Shown here one piece after another: positions 9,465 through 18,896 of a DNA stretch of 62,427 nucleotides. The stretch is from an uncultured Prevotella sp. GTDB taxonomy: Bacteria > Bacteroidota > Bacteroidia > Bacteroidales > Bacteroidaceae. The notes beneath the pieces were generated by a model. That model was not told where the DNA came from. It searched no databases and saw only the letters and a list, made by a program, of their open reading frames with translations. Location of the stretch: positions 1-62,427 of the forward strand of contig CAMVOS010000012.1 of assembly GCA_947169185.1 (NCBI GenBank). Reading direction: 5' to 3'. The translations under genes and the position numbers were made by a program. How positions within the stretch are numbered: position 1 is the first letter of the stretch; each line of letters starts with the position of its first letter.

Positions 9465-12400
9465 AACCGCTCGTTGTCTATAAAGCCAGTGCCGGCTCTG
9501 GTAAAACGTTCACGCTGGCAACGGAATATATTAAGCTCTTGGTTCAAAATCCACAAAGCTATCGTAGTATTCTTGCCGTCACCTTTACCAATAAGGCTAC
9601 GGAAGAAATGAAGATGCGCATCATCAGCCAGCTATATGGCATCAGTCATCAACTGCCCGATTCCAATAATTATCTGGAAAATATTGTCAGTAAGACGGGG
9701 CTGTCTGAAGCACAAGTATGCCAACGTGCTGGCGAAGCACTGAACCTGTTGCTACACAACTACAACTACTTCCGCGTTGAGACCATTGACACCTTTTTCC
9801 AAAACGTGCTACGCAATCTGGCTCGCGAACTTGATCTCACGGCCAACCTGCGTATCGGTCTGAACGACATACAAGTCGAAGAACAGGCTGTCGACCGTCT
9901 CATAGACAATCTTACCCATACTGATGTGATGCTGCAATGGATTCTGAAGTATATCATGGAAAACATCAGCGACAACCAGTCTTGGAATATTATTGGCAAA
10001 GTGAAGCAGTTCGGACGTACCATTTTCCGCGACTATTACAAGGAACAGAGCGACACGCTTCAGAAGAAGATGCATGATGAGCACTTCTTTGAGGGCTATA
10101 CCAAGCAGATGCGCTCTATCCGCCAAGATGCACTTGACAGAATGAAGGAAATAGGCGACGAGTTCTTCGAAGTCCTCTCCTCAGAAAATCTCTCCATCGA
10201 TGATCTTTCTAACGGTCGTTCTGGTGTGGCAGGCTTCTTTATCAAACTCCAGGCAGGCGTTTTTGACGAGAGTATTGTTGGCAAGCGCGTGGCTGATTGT
10301 CTTGATGACAGTTCCAAATGGTGCACCAAGACCAGCTCACGGCGTGAAGATATCATGTTGTTAGCCGATACGGTACTGCAACCGCTTTTACGCCGTGCCA
10401 TTGAGGAGCGTCCACGTCAATGGCGATTGTATAAGTCTACCGACCTGACACTGCGTCACCTTAATCAGCTTCGTCTGTTAGGCAGCATCGAACAAAAGGT
10501 ACATCAGCTCAACGAAGAGTCCAATCGCTTCTTGCTCAGCGACACCCAGCAATTGCTGCATTCGCTGATTCAAGATAGTGACTCCCCGTTCATTTTTGAA
10601 AAGATAGGAACGCAGCTGGAACATATCATGATTGATGAATTCCAGGATACCTCTACCGTCCAATGGCAAAACTTCAAAGTGCTGTTGGAGGAGTGTATGA
10701 GTCATGTAGATACCGAGAATCTGATCGTTGGTGATGTCAAACAAAGCATCTATCGCTGGCGCTCTGGCGACTGGCGTCTGCTTAATGCTATCGACAGCGA
10801 GTTCAGCAATAGTCAGCAACAGTTGGAGATTCGCAATCTGAAGACCAATTACCGTTCCGAGCGTGGCATTATCGACTTCAATAACGCCTTCTTTATCGAG
10901 GCTGCTCGTCAAGAATACGAAGCACAATATAATGACTATCCAGACGGAGCCAATCAGTTGCAACGAGCCTACGCCGACGTTAAACAACTGGTGCCTGATG
11001 GCAAACCTTCGCAGGGTATGGTTGACATTTGTCTCTTGCCTCGCAACGACTACGAGCAGCAGGTACTGGCAGAACTGACCAATACCATCCAGATGTTGAT
11101 GAACAATGGCGTTACATCTCGTCAAATAGCTATTCTGGTACGTAGCAATCGCATGATTCCTGCCATTGCCAACTATTTCGCCATGCAACTCCCTGACGTG
11201 CATATTGTCAGCGACGAAGCATTCCGGCTGGATGCCTCTGCCGCCTGTACACTCATCGTTCAGGCACTCCATCTTCTCACTCACCCCAACGACATCTTGG
11301 CACAAGCAACAATCGTAAAACTGTATCATTGTGCCGTTTTGCATGAACAGCTGACTGACGACCAATTGTTCAGCCAAGAAGTACCGCTCAAGACGCTGCT
11401 TCCTGAGGCCTTTAGTAATCACAGAGAAGAACTGCTGCAATTGCCGTTGTACGAGCTCGCTGAACGCCTGTATACCATTTTCCAGCTCCAATCTCTGGCA
11501 GAGGAAAGCGGATATGTCTGTGCTTTCTTCGATCAACTCATGCAATTCTGCCAAGACAACACAACGGATATCGACGCATTTATCAGCGAATGGAACGAAA
11601 CGATTGGCGCCAAGACCATTCAAAGTACGGAAACCGACGGCATTCGCATCCTGACCATTCACAAAAGTAAGGGACTGGAGTTCGATAACGTCATCATTCC
11701 TTATGCTGATTGGCGTTTGGAAATGCCTGATGTGCTATGGTGCAAACCACACGAAGAACCTTTCAACGCCTTGCCAATAGCTCCTGTTGACTATAGTGAG
11801 AAACAGATGAAGGGCACTATTTACGAGCACGACTATTTGGACGAACACCTTCAGAATACGGTCGACAATCTCAATCTGCTTTACGTCGCTTTTACGCGTG
11901 CGTCCCACAATCTGTTTGTCATTGGAAGACGTGCTGCCAAAAACACACGTGCACAGCTCATCGAATCCGTATTGCCGAAAATACAGTTGGACGGCGTTCA
12001 GCTTGACGGACTCAATAATGAGGACGACATACTGCGTTTCCAATACGGCACGCTAAGCAAAAAAGATGCTGCTAAAAGTGAGAAAGAGTCAGACAATGCA
12101 ACGCCACACTCTGACCAAGGGTCAGAGAATGTCTTCCTACAGCCCGTTCTCCCCGTTCCTGTCAGTATCGCGTCATATACATCGCCCACCGAGTTCCGTC
12201 AGAGCAACAACAGCCAGGACTTTATAGAAAATAAGGACGACCCGACAGAACTCAGCTATATCAAAATGGGTAGCGTGCTGCATGAGGTCTTCAGTCGCAT
12301 CCACACCACAGCTGATATCAGTCAGGTCTTGTCTCAGTTGCAGAGCGATGGCATTCTCTACGATGATGAACTCTCCCGCGAGAAGATTACCAGTCTGTTA

Positions 12401-12697
12401 CGCAAACGCCTGGAATCAGAACGCATCGCCAACTGGTTCTCGCCACGTTGGCAGTTGTTCAATGAGTGCAGTATTCTTCGTCTGGATGCTGACGGCAACC
12501 TTGTTGAACGGCGCCCTGACCGTGTGATGACTGACGGTCACGAGACCCATGTTGTCGACTTTAAGTTTGGAAAGAGCCATTCAGAGTATATCGCTCAAGT
12601 TCAAGAGTATATGCAGCTGCTGCGCGAAATGGGTATGCCACAGGTTCATGGCTGGATATGGTATGTTTACGCTAATAAGATTGATGAAGTAAAATGA
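9458..12697 (+). CDS. addA: AddA-type UvrD helicase/nuclease
   Basis: Helicase-nuclease subunit of an AddAB complex that resects double-strand breaks for RecA-dependent repair. The 1079-residue protein starts with the SF1A Walker A motif ASAGSGKTFTLA (about 10-21), followed by FTNKATEEM, IDTFF, IDEFQDTS (Walker B), GDVKQSIYRWR and ILTIHKSKGLEFDNV. The C-terminus carries a RecB-type PD-(D/E)XK nuclease with VDFKFGKS (Asp1034, Lys1036) and QVQEYM. The distant partner at 12694 overlaps by four bases, which fits an obligate heterodimer. The start overlaps the upstream gene by seven bases. Confidence 0.9.
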   Translation: MVKPLVVYKASAGSGKTFTLATEYIKLLVQNPQSYRSILAVTFTNKATEEMKMRIISQLYGISHQLPDSNNYLENIVSKTGLSEAQVCQRAGEALNLLLHNYNYFRVETIDTFFQNVLRNLARELDLTANLRIGLNDIQVEEQAVDRLIDNLTHTDVMLQWILKYIMENISDNQSWNIIGKVKQFGRTIFRDYYKEQSDTLQKKMHDEHFFEGYTKQMRSIRQDALDRMKEIGDEFFEVLSSENLSIDDLSNGRSGVAGFFIKLQAGVFDESIVGKRVADCLDDSSKWCTKTSSRREDIMLLADTVLQPLLRRAIEERPRQWRLYKSTDLTLRHLNQLRLLGSIEQKVHQLNEESNRFLLSDTQQLLHSLIQDSDSPFIFEKIGTQLEHIMIDEFQDTSTVQWQNFKVLLEECMSHVDTENLIVGDVKQSIYRWRSGDWRLLNAIDSEFSNSQQQLEIRNLKTNYRSERGIIDFNNAFFIEAARQEYEAQYNDYPDGANQLQRAYADVKQLVPDGKPSQGMVDICLLPRNDYEQQVLAELTNTIQMLMNNGVTSRQIAILVRSNRMIPAIANYFAMQLPDVHIVSDEAFRLDASAACTLIVQALHLLTHPNDILAQATIVKLYHCAVLHEQLTDDQLFSQEVPLKTLLPEAFSNHREELLQLPLYELAERLYTIFQLQSLAEESGYVCAFFDQLMQFCQDNTTDIDAFISEWNETIGAKTIQSTETDGIRILTIHKSKGLEFDNVIIPYADWRLEMPDVLWCKPHEEPFNALPIAPVDYSEKQMKGTIYEHDYLDEHLQNTVDNLNLLYVAFTRASHNLFVIGRRAAKNTRAQLIESVLPKIQLDGVQLDGLNNEDDILRFQYGTLSKKDAAKSEKESDNATPHSDQGSENVFLQPVLPVPVSIASYTSPTEFRQSNNSQDFIENKDDPTELSYIKMGSVLHEVFSRIHTTADISQVLSQLQSDGILYDDELSREKITSLLRKRLESERIANWFSPRWQLFNECSILRLDADGNLVERRPDRVMTDGHETHVVDFKFGKSHSEYIAQVQEYMQLLREMGMPQVHGWIWYVYANKIDEVK

Positions 12698-15423
12698 TGA
12701 AAAGTTACTTAGAATACGTTGCCGAGGACATCCTTCAGAAGTATGGGACAAACCTGTCGCGAATTGCTGTTGTTTTCCCGAACAAGCGTGCTTCGTTATT
12801 TTTGAATGAATACTTAGCCCGTCAGGCACAACGTCCGATATGGAGTCCGGCCTACATAACTATCAGCGACCTATTCCGCCAGCAGAGCGAACTACGGGTA
12901 GCAGACCCTATACAGTCGGTCTGCATGCTTTATCAATCTTTCTGTCAGGTTACCGGTTCCACAGAAACACTTGACAAGTTCTATGGCTGGGGACAACTGC
13001 TGCTGAGCGACTTTGACGATATCGACAAGAACATGGCCGATGCCGACCGTGTGCTGGCTAATCTGCGCGACATTCATGAACTGGACGACCTCTCCTATCT
13101 CACTGATGAGCAACGTCAGATGTTACAGCGCTTCTTCAGCAATTTTACTGCGGAACATCCTACCGTGCTCCAAGAGCGATTCCTAAACCTTTGGAGTCGT
13201 ATGGCAGACATCTATCACGATTTCCGTCAACGCCTGTCATCGCAAGGACTGGCCTATGAAGGCATGCTCTATCGGCAGGTCGTCGAACATTTGGACGACT
13301 CCTCTCTTAGCGAATATGACACCTATCTCTTCGTAGGTTTCAATCTGCTGCAAAAGGTTGAACAACGTCTTTTCAGTCACCTTCAAAGGGAAGGCAAGGC
13401 ACACTTCTATTGGGATTTCGACCACTATTATACCAATGAGCGACACGAAGCTGGCACATTTATCAGGCATTATCTGAACGATTTCACCAACGAGCTCGAC
13501 AAAGACGACGCCGACATCTACGACAATTTCAGAAAGCCCAAGCACATCAGCTTCATTTCGGCTCCCACAGAGAATATCCAAGCACGCTACGTCAGCACGT
13601 GGCTCCAAGCGGAAGGCAGAATGGAGGCTGGCCGACATACAGCCATCGTGTTGTGCAACGAATCGTTGTTGCCCATAGTCATCCACAGCCTTCCCCCACA
13701 AGTTCAGAAAGTAAATGTCACGACAGGCTACCCATTGTCTCAGACACCTGTAGCAGCGTTTATCCAGCTTTGGTTCGACATCCAGCTGCAAGGTGCCACA
13801 CCAAGACTGATACACACCCTGCGGCGCCATCCCTATGCCAAATATTTGGAGGAAGAGGCCGTCACGCTGCCTTCCGACATCTCACATCTGACAACCCATA
13901 TCAAGACCATTGCCCAACAAGGTAAAGACGACCATGCTGACGATCCGCTGTTCCAGGAGTCGTTATTCCGGGCCTACACATTGGTCAACCGCCTGAACGA
14001 CCTCATAAGCGAAGGCATACTGACGGTAACGATGAATACCCTTCAACGCCTGATAGGACAACTGATTCAGCAGACCTCAATACCCTTCCATGGTGAACCC
14101 GCAGAAGGTCTGCAGATTATGGGTGTTTTAGAGACGCGAAACTTGGACTTCGACCACGTTTTGCTGATGTCTTGTGGCGAGGGCATGATGCCGCGCGGCG
14201 TCAACGACAGCTCGTTTATTCCGCACAGCATCCGTCGTGCCTACGAACTGACAACGGTCGAGAACAAAGTGGGTGTCTATTCCTATTATTTCCACCGTTT
14301 ATTACAGCGCGCCTCCGATATTACCATTCTGTATAACAATTCGACAGAGGGTGGTCAACGTGGTGAGATGAGCCGTTTTATGTTGCAGATGATGGTTGAA
14401 TATCCGCATGACATTCAGCATCTTACACTTACCAGCGGGCAACATTCCATACATTGGCAACCACAACCCATTCCCAAGTCTCAGACCAATCAGGCATCTT
14501 ACATCTCACCAACAGCCATCAACACTTGGCTACGCTGTCCGCTGCGGTTCTTCTATCGCTATGTCGGTGGACTGCAAGAGCCGACTGTTCCTGACGATGA
14601 ATTAGAGCTTGACAATCGGATGTTCGGTACCGTATTCCATCGCGCTGCCGACTTGCTCTATCACCAGATGCCACAGTATGTGGACAAAGCCATTCTACAA
14701 CACCTGTTGCGTCACAAGCAGGAACTCGAACGGGTTGTCGACGAAGCCTTCCATATCGAGATACCCTATCTGCCACAAAGCGGTCTGTACATCATCCAAC
14801 GCGAAGTCATCGTCCAGTACCTGCATCAGCTCGTGGCACTCGACATGCGCCAAGCACCATTCCGCATTTTGGGCCTTGAGATGGACGTCTATCGCTCGCT
14901 CTCTCCTCTCTCCTCCCTCCTCTCTCCTCCCTCCACTCTCCACTCTCCTCTAAGAATCGGTGGACGAATAGACCGTTTGGACTTAGTAGACGAAGGGACC
15001 GCCAAGGAACGTATCCGCGTCGTCGATTATAAAACAGGGTCAAGTCCCATCAAGTCCCTACCCGATGTCGATGCTATTTTCCTGCCTCAGAATATTCATA
15101 ACCATTCAGATTACTATCTGCAGACGCTGCTCTACGCCGATATCGTCAGAAGCGAAAACATTGCTGCAAAACAGGGACTTCCATCCGACATTGCCGTCAG
15201 CCCGGCACTCATCTTCATTCAGCATGCTGGTGCAAAGGACTACGATCCTACGCTCTGCTTTGGTCGCACGCCGATTCTTAACATGGCACCATTCAGCGAA
15301 CGTTTCAATCAGTTGCTGCAAAGCACAATCAAAGAAATACTATCGCCTAATATGCCTTACAAGCCCACCGACAATCTGCAAAACTGCGCACTATGCCCCT
15401 ATGCAGCCATTTGCCGGAGGTAA
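12694..15423 (+). CDS. addB: AddB-type PD-(D/E)XK nuclease with Fe-S cluster motif
   Basis: Second subunit of the AddAB-type enzyme. The N-terminal half is a degenerate helicase-like domain (VVFPNKRASLF in place of Walker A). The C-terminal nuclease has VVDYKTG (Asp778, Lys780). The four cysteines of the AddB iron-sulfur cluster are recognisable: Cys615 in RCPLRFFYRY and the C-terminal CxxCx5C in CALCPYAAIC. A low-complexity Ser/Leu/Pro stretch at about residues 731-753 comes from a polypyrimidine tract just before the catalytic motif and looks inserted. The reading frame is intact. Gene order and overlap with addA support the call. Confidence 0.87.
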   Translation: MMKSYLEYVAEDILQKYGTNLSRIAVVFPNKRASLFLNEYLARQAQRPIWSPAYITISDLFRQQSELRVADPIQSVCMLYQSFCQVTGSTETLDKFYGWGQLLLSDFDDIDKNMADADRVLANLRDIHELDDLSYLTDEQRQMLQRFFSNFTAEHPTVLQERFLNLWSRMADIYHDFRQRLSSQGLAYEGMLYRQVVEHLDDSSLSEYDTYLFVGFNLLQKVEQRLFSHLQREGKAHFYWDFDHYYTNERHEAGTFIRHYLNDFTNELDKDDADIYDNFRKPKHISFISAPTENIQARYVSTWLQAEGRMEAGRHTAIVLCNESLLPIVIHSLPPQVQKVNVTTGYPLSQTPVAAFIQLWFDIQLQGATPRLIHTLRRHPYAKYLEEEAVTLPSDISHLTTHIKTIAQQGKDDHADDPLFQESLFRAYTLVNRLNDLISEGILTVTMNTLQRLIGQLIQQTSIPFHGEPAEGLQIMGVLETRNLDFDHVLLMSCGEGMMPRGVNDSSFIPHSIRRAYELTTVENKVGVYSYYFHRLLQRASDITILYNNSTEGGQRGEMSRFMLQMMVEYPHDIQHLTLTSGQHSIHWQPQPIPKSQTNQASYISPTAINTWLRCPLRFFYRYVGGLQEPTVPDDELELDNRMFGTVFHRAADLLYHQMPQYVDKAILQHLLRHKQELERVVDEAFHIEIPYLPQSGLYIIQREVIVQYLHQLVALDMRQAPFRILGLEMDVYRSLSPLSSLLSPPSTLHSPLRIGGRIDRLDLVDEGTAKERIRVVDYKTGSSPIKSLPDVDAIFLPQNIHNHSDYYLQTLLYADIVRSENIAAKQGLPSDIAVSPALIFIQHAGAKDYDPTLCFGRTPILNMAPFSERFNQLLQSTIKEILSPNMPYKPTDNLQNCALCPYAAICRR
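14885..14952 (+). repeat. Polypyrimidine low-complexity tract inside addB
   Basis: Almost pure C/T, built of CTCTCC/CTCCCT/CACTCTC units, encoding Ser/Leu/Pro. It resembles the CTCTCAACT-type intergenic repeats, such as those at 60.1 kb, and is unlike the surrounding coding sequence. Confidence 0.75.
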
Positions 15424-15441
15424 CCACATTTCTTATTTGGG

Positions 15442-15831
15442 TTAATTATATTCTTCGGGTGTAAATGTCTTGTCGAAGAGTTTAAGGCCTTTGTGTGTCG
15501 TCGAGTTGTAAATATATCGGAAGTTGTATCCTGCCTCCTTGTATATTTTCAGATTCGTCGAGTTCTTCACTTGTTGCAACAGCAAGTCGTATGGATCGTT
15601 CCGGCGGATATATGCCGAATCGTCGAGTGTGCCGCTGAGCGAATAATAATAGCCGAAGGTATGGGTTGTCTTGTCGAACGTCATGCTGTCCATCGTCACC
15701 TGATGGGCAATGGGTGCGGGACAGTGTTTCTCGGTGTAACCCCTGGCCTCGCGGGCACCCCTTTCTTCCAACGACTCCTGACAGCCGACCATCAGTAGTG
15801 TTAGCATTAGAATCGTAAATACAATTTTCAT
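15442..15831 (-). CDS. Small lipoprotein of unknown function
   Basis: The 129-residue protein begins with a lipoprotein signal peptide (MKIVFTILMLTLLMVGC, lipobox LMVGC, Cys17). The mature part has no family I recognise: it is a small mixed alpha/beta domain with YYYSLSGTLDD and FRYIYNSTTHKG segments that suggest a compact periplasmic fold. It lies ten bases downstream of the TPR gene on the same strand and is probably co-transcribed. Its 3' end converges on addB, with only 18 bp between the stops and no obvious hairpin terminator. Confidence 0.75.
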   Translation of the reverse strand: MKIVFTILMLTLLMVGCQESLEERGAREARGYTEKHCPAPIAHQVTMDSMTFDKTTHTFGYYYSLSGTLDDSAYIRRNDPYDLLLQQVKNSTNLKIYKEAGYNFRYIYNSTTHKGLKLFDKTFTPEEYN

Positions 15832-15841
15832 CGATTATATT

Positions 15842-17035
15842 TTACTGTTTCATCAGGCGGTCAATCTCATCAAACTGCCGACCCATATTCAGGTTAAGAT
15901 AAATGCGATAAAGTGCCGGTGCCCATCGTTTCTGGTCTTTCGGAGCCAGCTGGCGGTACTTCTCCATCTGAGGACGTGCCTTGGTGTAATACTCGGTCAG
16001 TTTGTCACGATACAGGCGCGGCTCGTTTTTCTGCTCCAGTTTCAAAGCCTGATTCAGATAGCATGTCGCGATGTTGAAGTATGGTTCGGGCAGTTTGGGG
16101 TCTTTGGCAATGAGTTTGTTGCTGACCTCGATGCACTCATCGTAACGGTCCAATTCCAACAGCGCCACCGACTTAGCCAGCAGGAACAACGATCGGTCGG
16201 GGAACTTTTTCAGCGCCTCCTCAGAGAGCTGCAGCGTCTTGTCAATCTGTCCGTGCTTGTTGTAGCAGTCGCCTAATCGTGGAAAGAAGTATGGATATTC
16301 GGGATGGTGGGCAAAGCCATCCTCCAGGGCCTTCAGGTATTCATTGTCGTTTTTCTGCCAGAGGTAGGCCTCGCAGATATACTGGCGCACATAGACAGCT
16401 TTTGACGTGTCTTTCAATGCCAGGTCACTATAACGCAAGGTACGTTCGGCATCCTTCATGCGGTAGCCGGAAAGCGTTGCCCAATAGGCTGCTGTTGGCA
16501 TGGAGGCATCGGTCTTGGCATAATCGTAACTGGCAAAGAGTGGCTGCTGGGCAGCATTAATATAGGTCTCAAAGAAGTTGAAAGCCTTCTGATACTTGCC
16601 GCGACGCACATTATAGGTTCCACCGAAATACAGGTTACGACGCAGCTTGTCGAGCTGTTCGGCGTTACTCTTCCGATAATCGGGTTTCACCCTACCCTTT
16701 TCATCAGGACGTGCATCGAGCGAGTCCAGGCTCTCAGCCACACGATACATGCGGTTCAGCAAGGTGTAGACAGTAGCCGTATCGTACTTCTGATGCAGAT
16801 AAATCTTCTCGTTAATCTGCTGATACTGGCCTAAGACGGACTCATACCACGTATTATATACCTTGATGTTCTGACGACTTGCCGAATCCTTTGCCAACAA
16901 GTCAGTCATCAGCTTTTCAGCCTTATCATAGTCTTTACCGCTCTTAATATAAGTGCGAGCCTGACTCAGCTCCTTCTTCTGTGCATATGCCGTACAGCAA
17001 GCCAGAGCGAGAAGGGTAATGGCAATTTTTTTCAT
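15842..17035 (-). CDS. Exported tetratricopeptide-repeat protein
   Basis: The 397-residue protein has a cleavable signal peptide (MKKIAITLLALACCTAYA-Q) and several TPR-like helical pairs (for example YDKAEKLMTDLL, LQLSEEALKKFPDRSLFLLAKSVALLELDRYDECIEVSNKLI). Such proteins are common periplasmic scaffolds in Bacteroidales; the partner is unknown. It has its own promoter (TAATTTTG on the minus strand) and heads a two-gene unit with the small lipoprotein. No catalytic motif is visible. Confidence 0.8.
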   Translation of the reverse strand: MKKIAITLLALACCTAYAQKKELSQARTYIKSGKDYDKAEKLMTDLLAKDSASRQNIKVYNTWYESVLGQYQQINEKIYLHQKYDTATVYTLLNRMYRVAESLDSLDARPDEKGRVKPDYRKSNAEQLDKLRRNLYFGGTYNVRRGKYQKAFNFFETYINAAQQPLFASYDYAKTDASMPTAAYWATLSGYRMKDAERTLRYSDLALKDTSKAVYVRQYICEAYLWQKNDNEYLKALEDGFAHHPEYPYFFPRLGDCYNKHGQIDKTLQLSEEALKKFPDRSLFLLAKSVALLELDRYDECIEVSNKLIAKDPKLPEPYFNIATCYLNQALKLEQKNEPRLYRDKLTEYYTKARPQMEKYRQLAPKDQKRWAPALYRIYLNLNMGRQFDEIDRLMKQ

Positions 17036-17066
17036 ACAAAAACCAATAATAATAATTGTTCGGCTG

Positions 17067-17074
17067 CAAAATTA
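17067..17074 (-). promoter_or_regulatory. -7 element (TAATTTTG) of the TPR-lipoprotein unit
   Basis: CAAAATTA on the plus strand reads TAATTTTG on the minus strand, 31 bp before the TPR start codon. Confidence 0.65.
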
Positions 17075-17165
17075 CAAAAAAAAATCATAATCTTGCATCT
17101 TTTAATAAAGTTTGATGTTTAATAAGTCCACAATATTGTTATTTTTTAGATTTATCCCAAAATAT

Positions 17166-17231
17166 TGCACATTTTTTTTGCAAATGTGCATAAAAAGATG
17201 TACCTTTGCACAAAATTTCGAAAAATGTGCA
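17166..17231 (+). promoter_or_regulatory. Promoter with three copies of a 9-bp operator-like half-site
   Basis: The promoter is TTG (17178-17180), 20 bp, TACCTTTG (17201-17208). TGCACATTT (17166-17174) and AAATGTGCA (17182-17190) form a perfect inverted repeat whose loop contains the -33 TTG. A third AAATGTGCA (17223-17231) abuts the ATG at 17232. This arrangement is what a dimeric repressor of the ligase operon would need; the regulator is unknown. Confidence 0.65.
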
Positions 17232-18890
17232 ATGAACGATATACCAAGTTTTAACGGATACTTCGAAAAAGCAATTAAGGATAATTGGCTTCTCGATGCG
17301 TTAACAGACTATCATGGTACGACGTTACAGTATCATGATGTGGCTCGAAAAGTTGAGAAATTACACATCATGATGGAAGCCGCTGGCATCCAGAAGGGTG
17401 ACCGTATAGCAGTCTGTGGGCGAAACTCAGCCCATTGGGCTGTTGCTTTTATTGCAACACTCACCTATGGTGCCGTAATAGTACCTATTCTCCATGAGTT
17501 TAATGCCGAACAGATTCACAACATCGTAAACCATTCAGAGTCAAGACTACTGTTCGTGGGCGATTATGTAGTGAACATCATTCAAGCTGATGAGATGCCA
17601 CAATTGGAAGGCATCTTCAATCTGCCAGACTTTTCGCTACATACTAGTAGAAATATGAAGTTGACAGATGCTCGCGAACGCCTCAATGAGCTGTTCGGTG
17701 CCAAATATCCCAATGCCTTTCGTAGGGATGACATCCATTGGTATGTAGACAGTCCTGAGGAGTTATCAATGATAAACTACACCAGTGGTACTACAGGGTT
17801 CTCGAAAGGTGTCATGCTACCTTATCGCGCACTATGGGGCAATGTAGATTTCTGCCAGAAACATTTAGGCACTTATCTTCCACAATTCAGTCGTATGCTG
17901 AGCATTCTGCCCATGGCACACATGTACGGTATGGCAGTAGAGTTTCTATTCGCATTTTGCTCGGGTTACCACCTCTATTTTCTCACACGCTTACCATCAC
18001 CAGCCATTATCGCTGAAGCCTTCAAGGAAATATGCCCTGATGTTGTAATTGCTGTACCGTTGATTATAGAGAAGATTATTCGTAAACGTGTATTCCCAAA
18101 GATTCAGAACAACGCCATGAAACTGATGCTGCAGATGCCTGTAGTGAAGGACAAAGTGAAAGACCGAATCTTTAAGGAAGTATACAATGCGTTTGGTGGC
18201 AAAGCCTATGAGGTAATTGTAGGCGGGGCACCATTAAGTCAGGAAGTTGAGAAGTTCTTGAAGGATATTCATTTCCCCATTACTGTTGGATATGGCACTA
18301 CTGAGTGCGCACCTCTAATTTCATTTAGTGACTACAAAAACTTCGTTCCTTCATCTTGCGGTACACCTGTAAGCCACATGGAAGTAAAGATTCTGTCTAA
18401 CGACCCAGAAAACGTTGAAGGTGAGATCGTATGTCGAGGTACACATGTCATGTTAGGTTACTATAAGAATGAAGAGGCAACACGCGAGGTCCTTGATAGT
18501 GACGGTTGGTATCATACAGGCGATTTGGGAACGATGTCTGCAGACGGACATATTTTCATTCGCGGACGAGTGAAAAATATGCTGTTGGGCGCTAACGGAC
18601 AAAATGTTTATCCTGAAGAGATTGAGGACAAACTTAATTCTATGGCAATGGTCAGCGAAAGTATTATTGTACAGCGCGGCGACAAATTGGTGGCACTAAT
18701 CCATCCAGATATTGACGAAGCTCACTCTATGGGATTTAGCGACGAGGATATCACAAATATTATGGAACAGAATCGTCAGGAGCTGAACTCACAACTACCT
18801 GTTTATTGTAAAATTCAGCAGGTAGAACTGTTTAAAGAAGAATTTCAGAAGACACCAAAGAAGAGTATCAAACGTTATCTATATAAATAA
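17232..18890 (+). CDS. AMP-binding acyl-CoA ligase-like enzyme, copy 1
   Basis: Member of the ANL adenylating superfamily, predicted to activate a carboxylate (probably a fatty acid) with ATP. The 552-residue protein has the phosphate loop YTSGTTGFSKG from about 183, the YGTTECAPL motif, the YHTGDLG motif with its ADP-binding aspartate, and the C-terminal lysine region (KTPKKSIKRYLY). The upstream in-frame ATG at 17112 is rejected because the promoter lies inside that extension and because the paralogue begins at the same place. Substrate is unknown; a CoA ligase or an acyl-ACP synthetase is equally possible. The stop is six bases from the next gene. Confidence 0.88.
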   Translation: MNDIPSFNGYFEKAIKDNWLLDALTDYHGTTLQYHDVARKVEKLHIMMEAAGIQKGDRIAVCGRNSAHWAVAFIATLTYGAVIVPILHEFNAEQIHNIVNHSESRLLFVGDYVVNIIQADEMPQLEGIFNLPDFSLHTSRNMKLTDARERLNELFGAKYPNAFRRDDIHWYVDSPEELSMINYTSGTTGFSKGVMLPYRALWGNVDFCQKHLGTYLPQFSRMLSILPMAHMYGMAVEFLFAFCSGYHLYFLTRLPSPAIIAEAFKEICPDVVIAVPLIIEKIIRKRVFPKIQNNAMKLMLQMPVVKDKVKDRIFKEVYNAFGGKAYEVIVGGAPLSQEVEKFLKDIHFPITVGYGTTECAPLISFSDYKNFVPSSCGTPVSHMEVKILSNDPENVEGEIVCRGTHVMLGYYKNEEATREVLDSDGWYHTGDLGTMSADGHIFIRGRVKNMLLGANGQNVYPEEIEDKLNSMAMVSESIIVQRGDKLVALIHPDIDEAHSMGFSDEDITNIMEQNRQELNSQLPVYCKIQQVELFKEEFQKTPKKSIKRYLYK

Positions 18891-18896
18891 GGTATT

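Noticed and set aside
10478..11662. 394-codon open frame antisense to addA
   Set aside because: Composition is that of a shadow frame over an intact helicase gene with all motifs on the other strand.
14885..14952. Frameshift in addB caused by the polypyrimidine tract
   Set aside because: The frame stays open and the nuclease and Fe-S motifs follow in the same frame.
17112..17231. 40-residue N-terminal extension of the first acyl-CoA ligase
   Set aside because: It contains a consensus promoter and is missing in the tandem paralogue.
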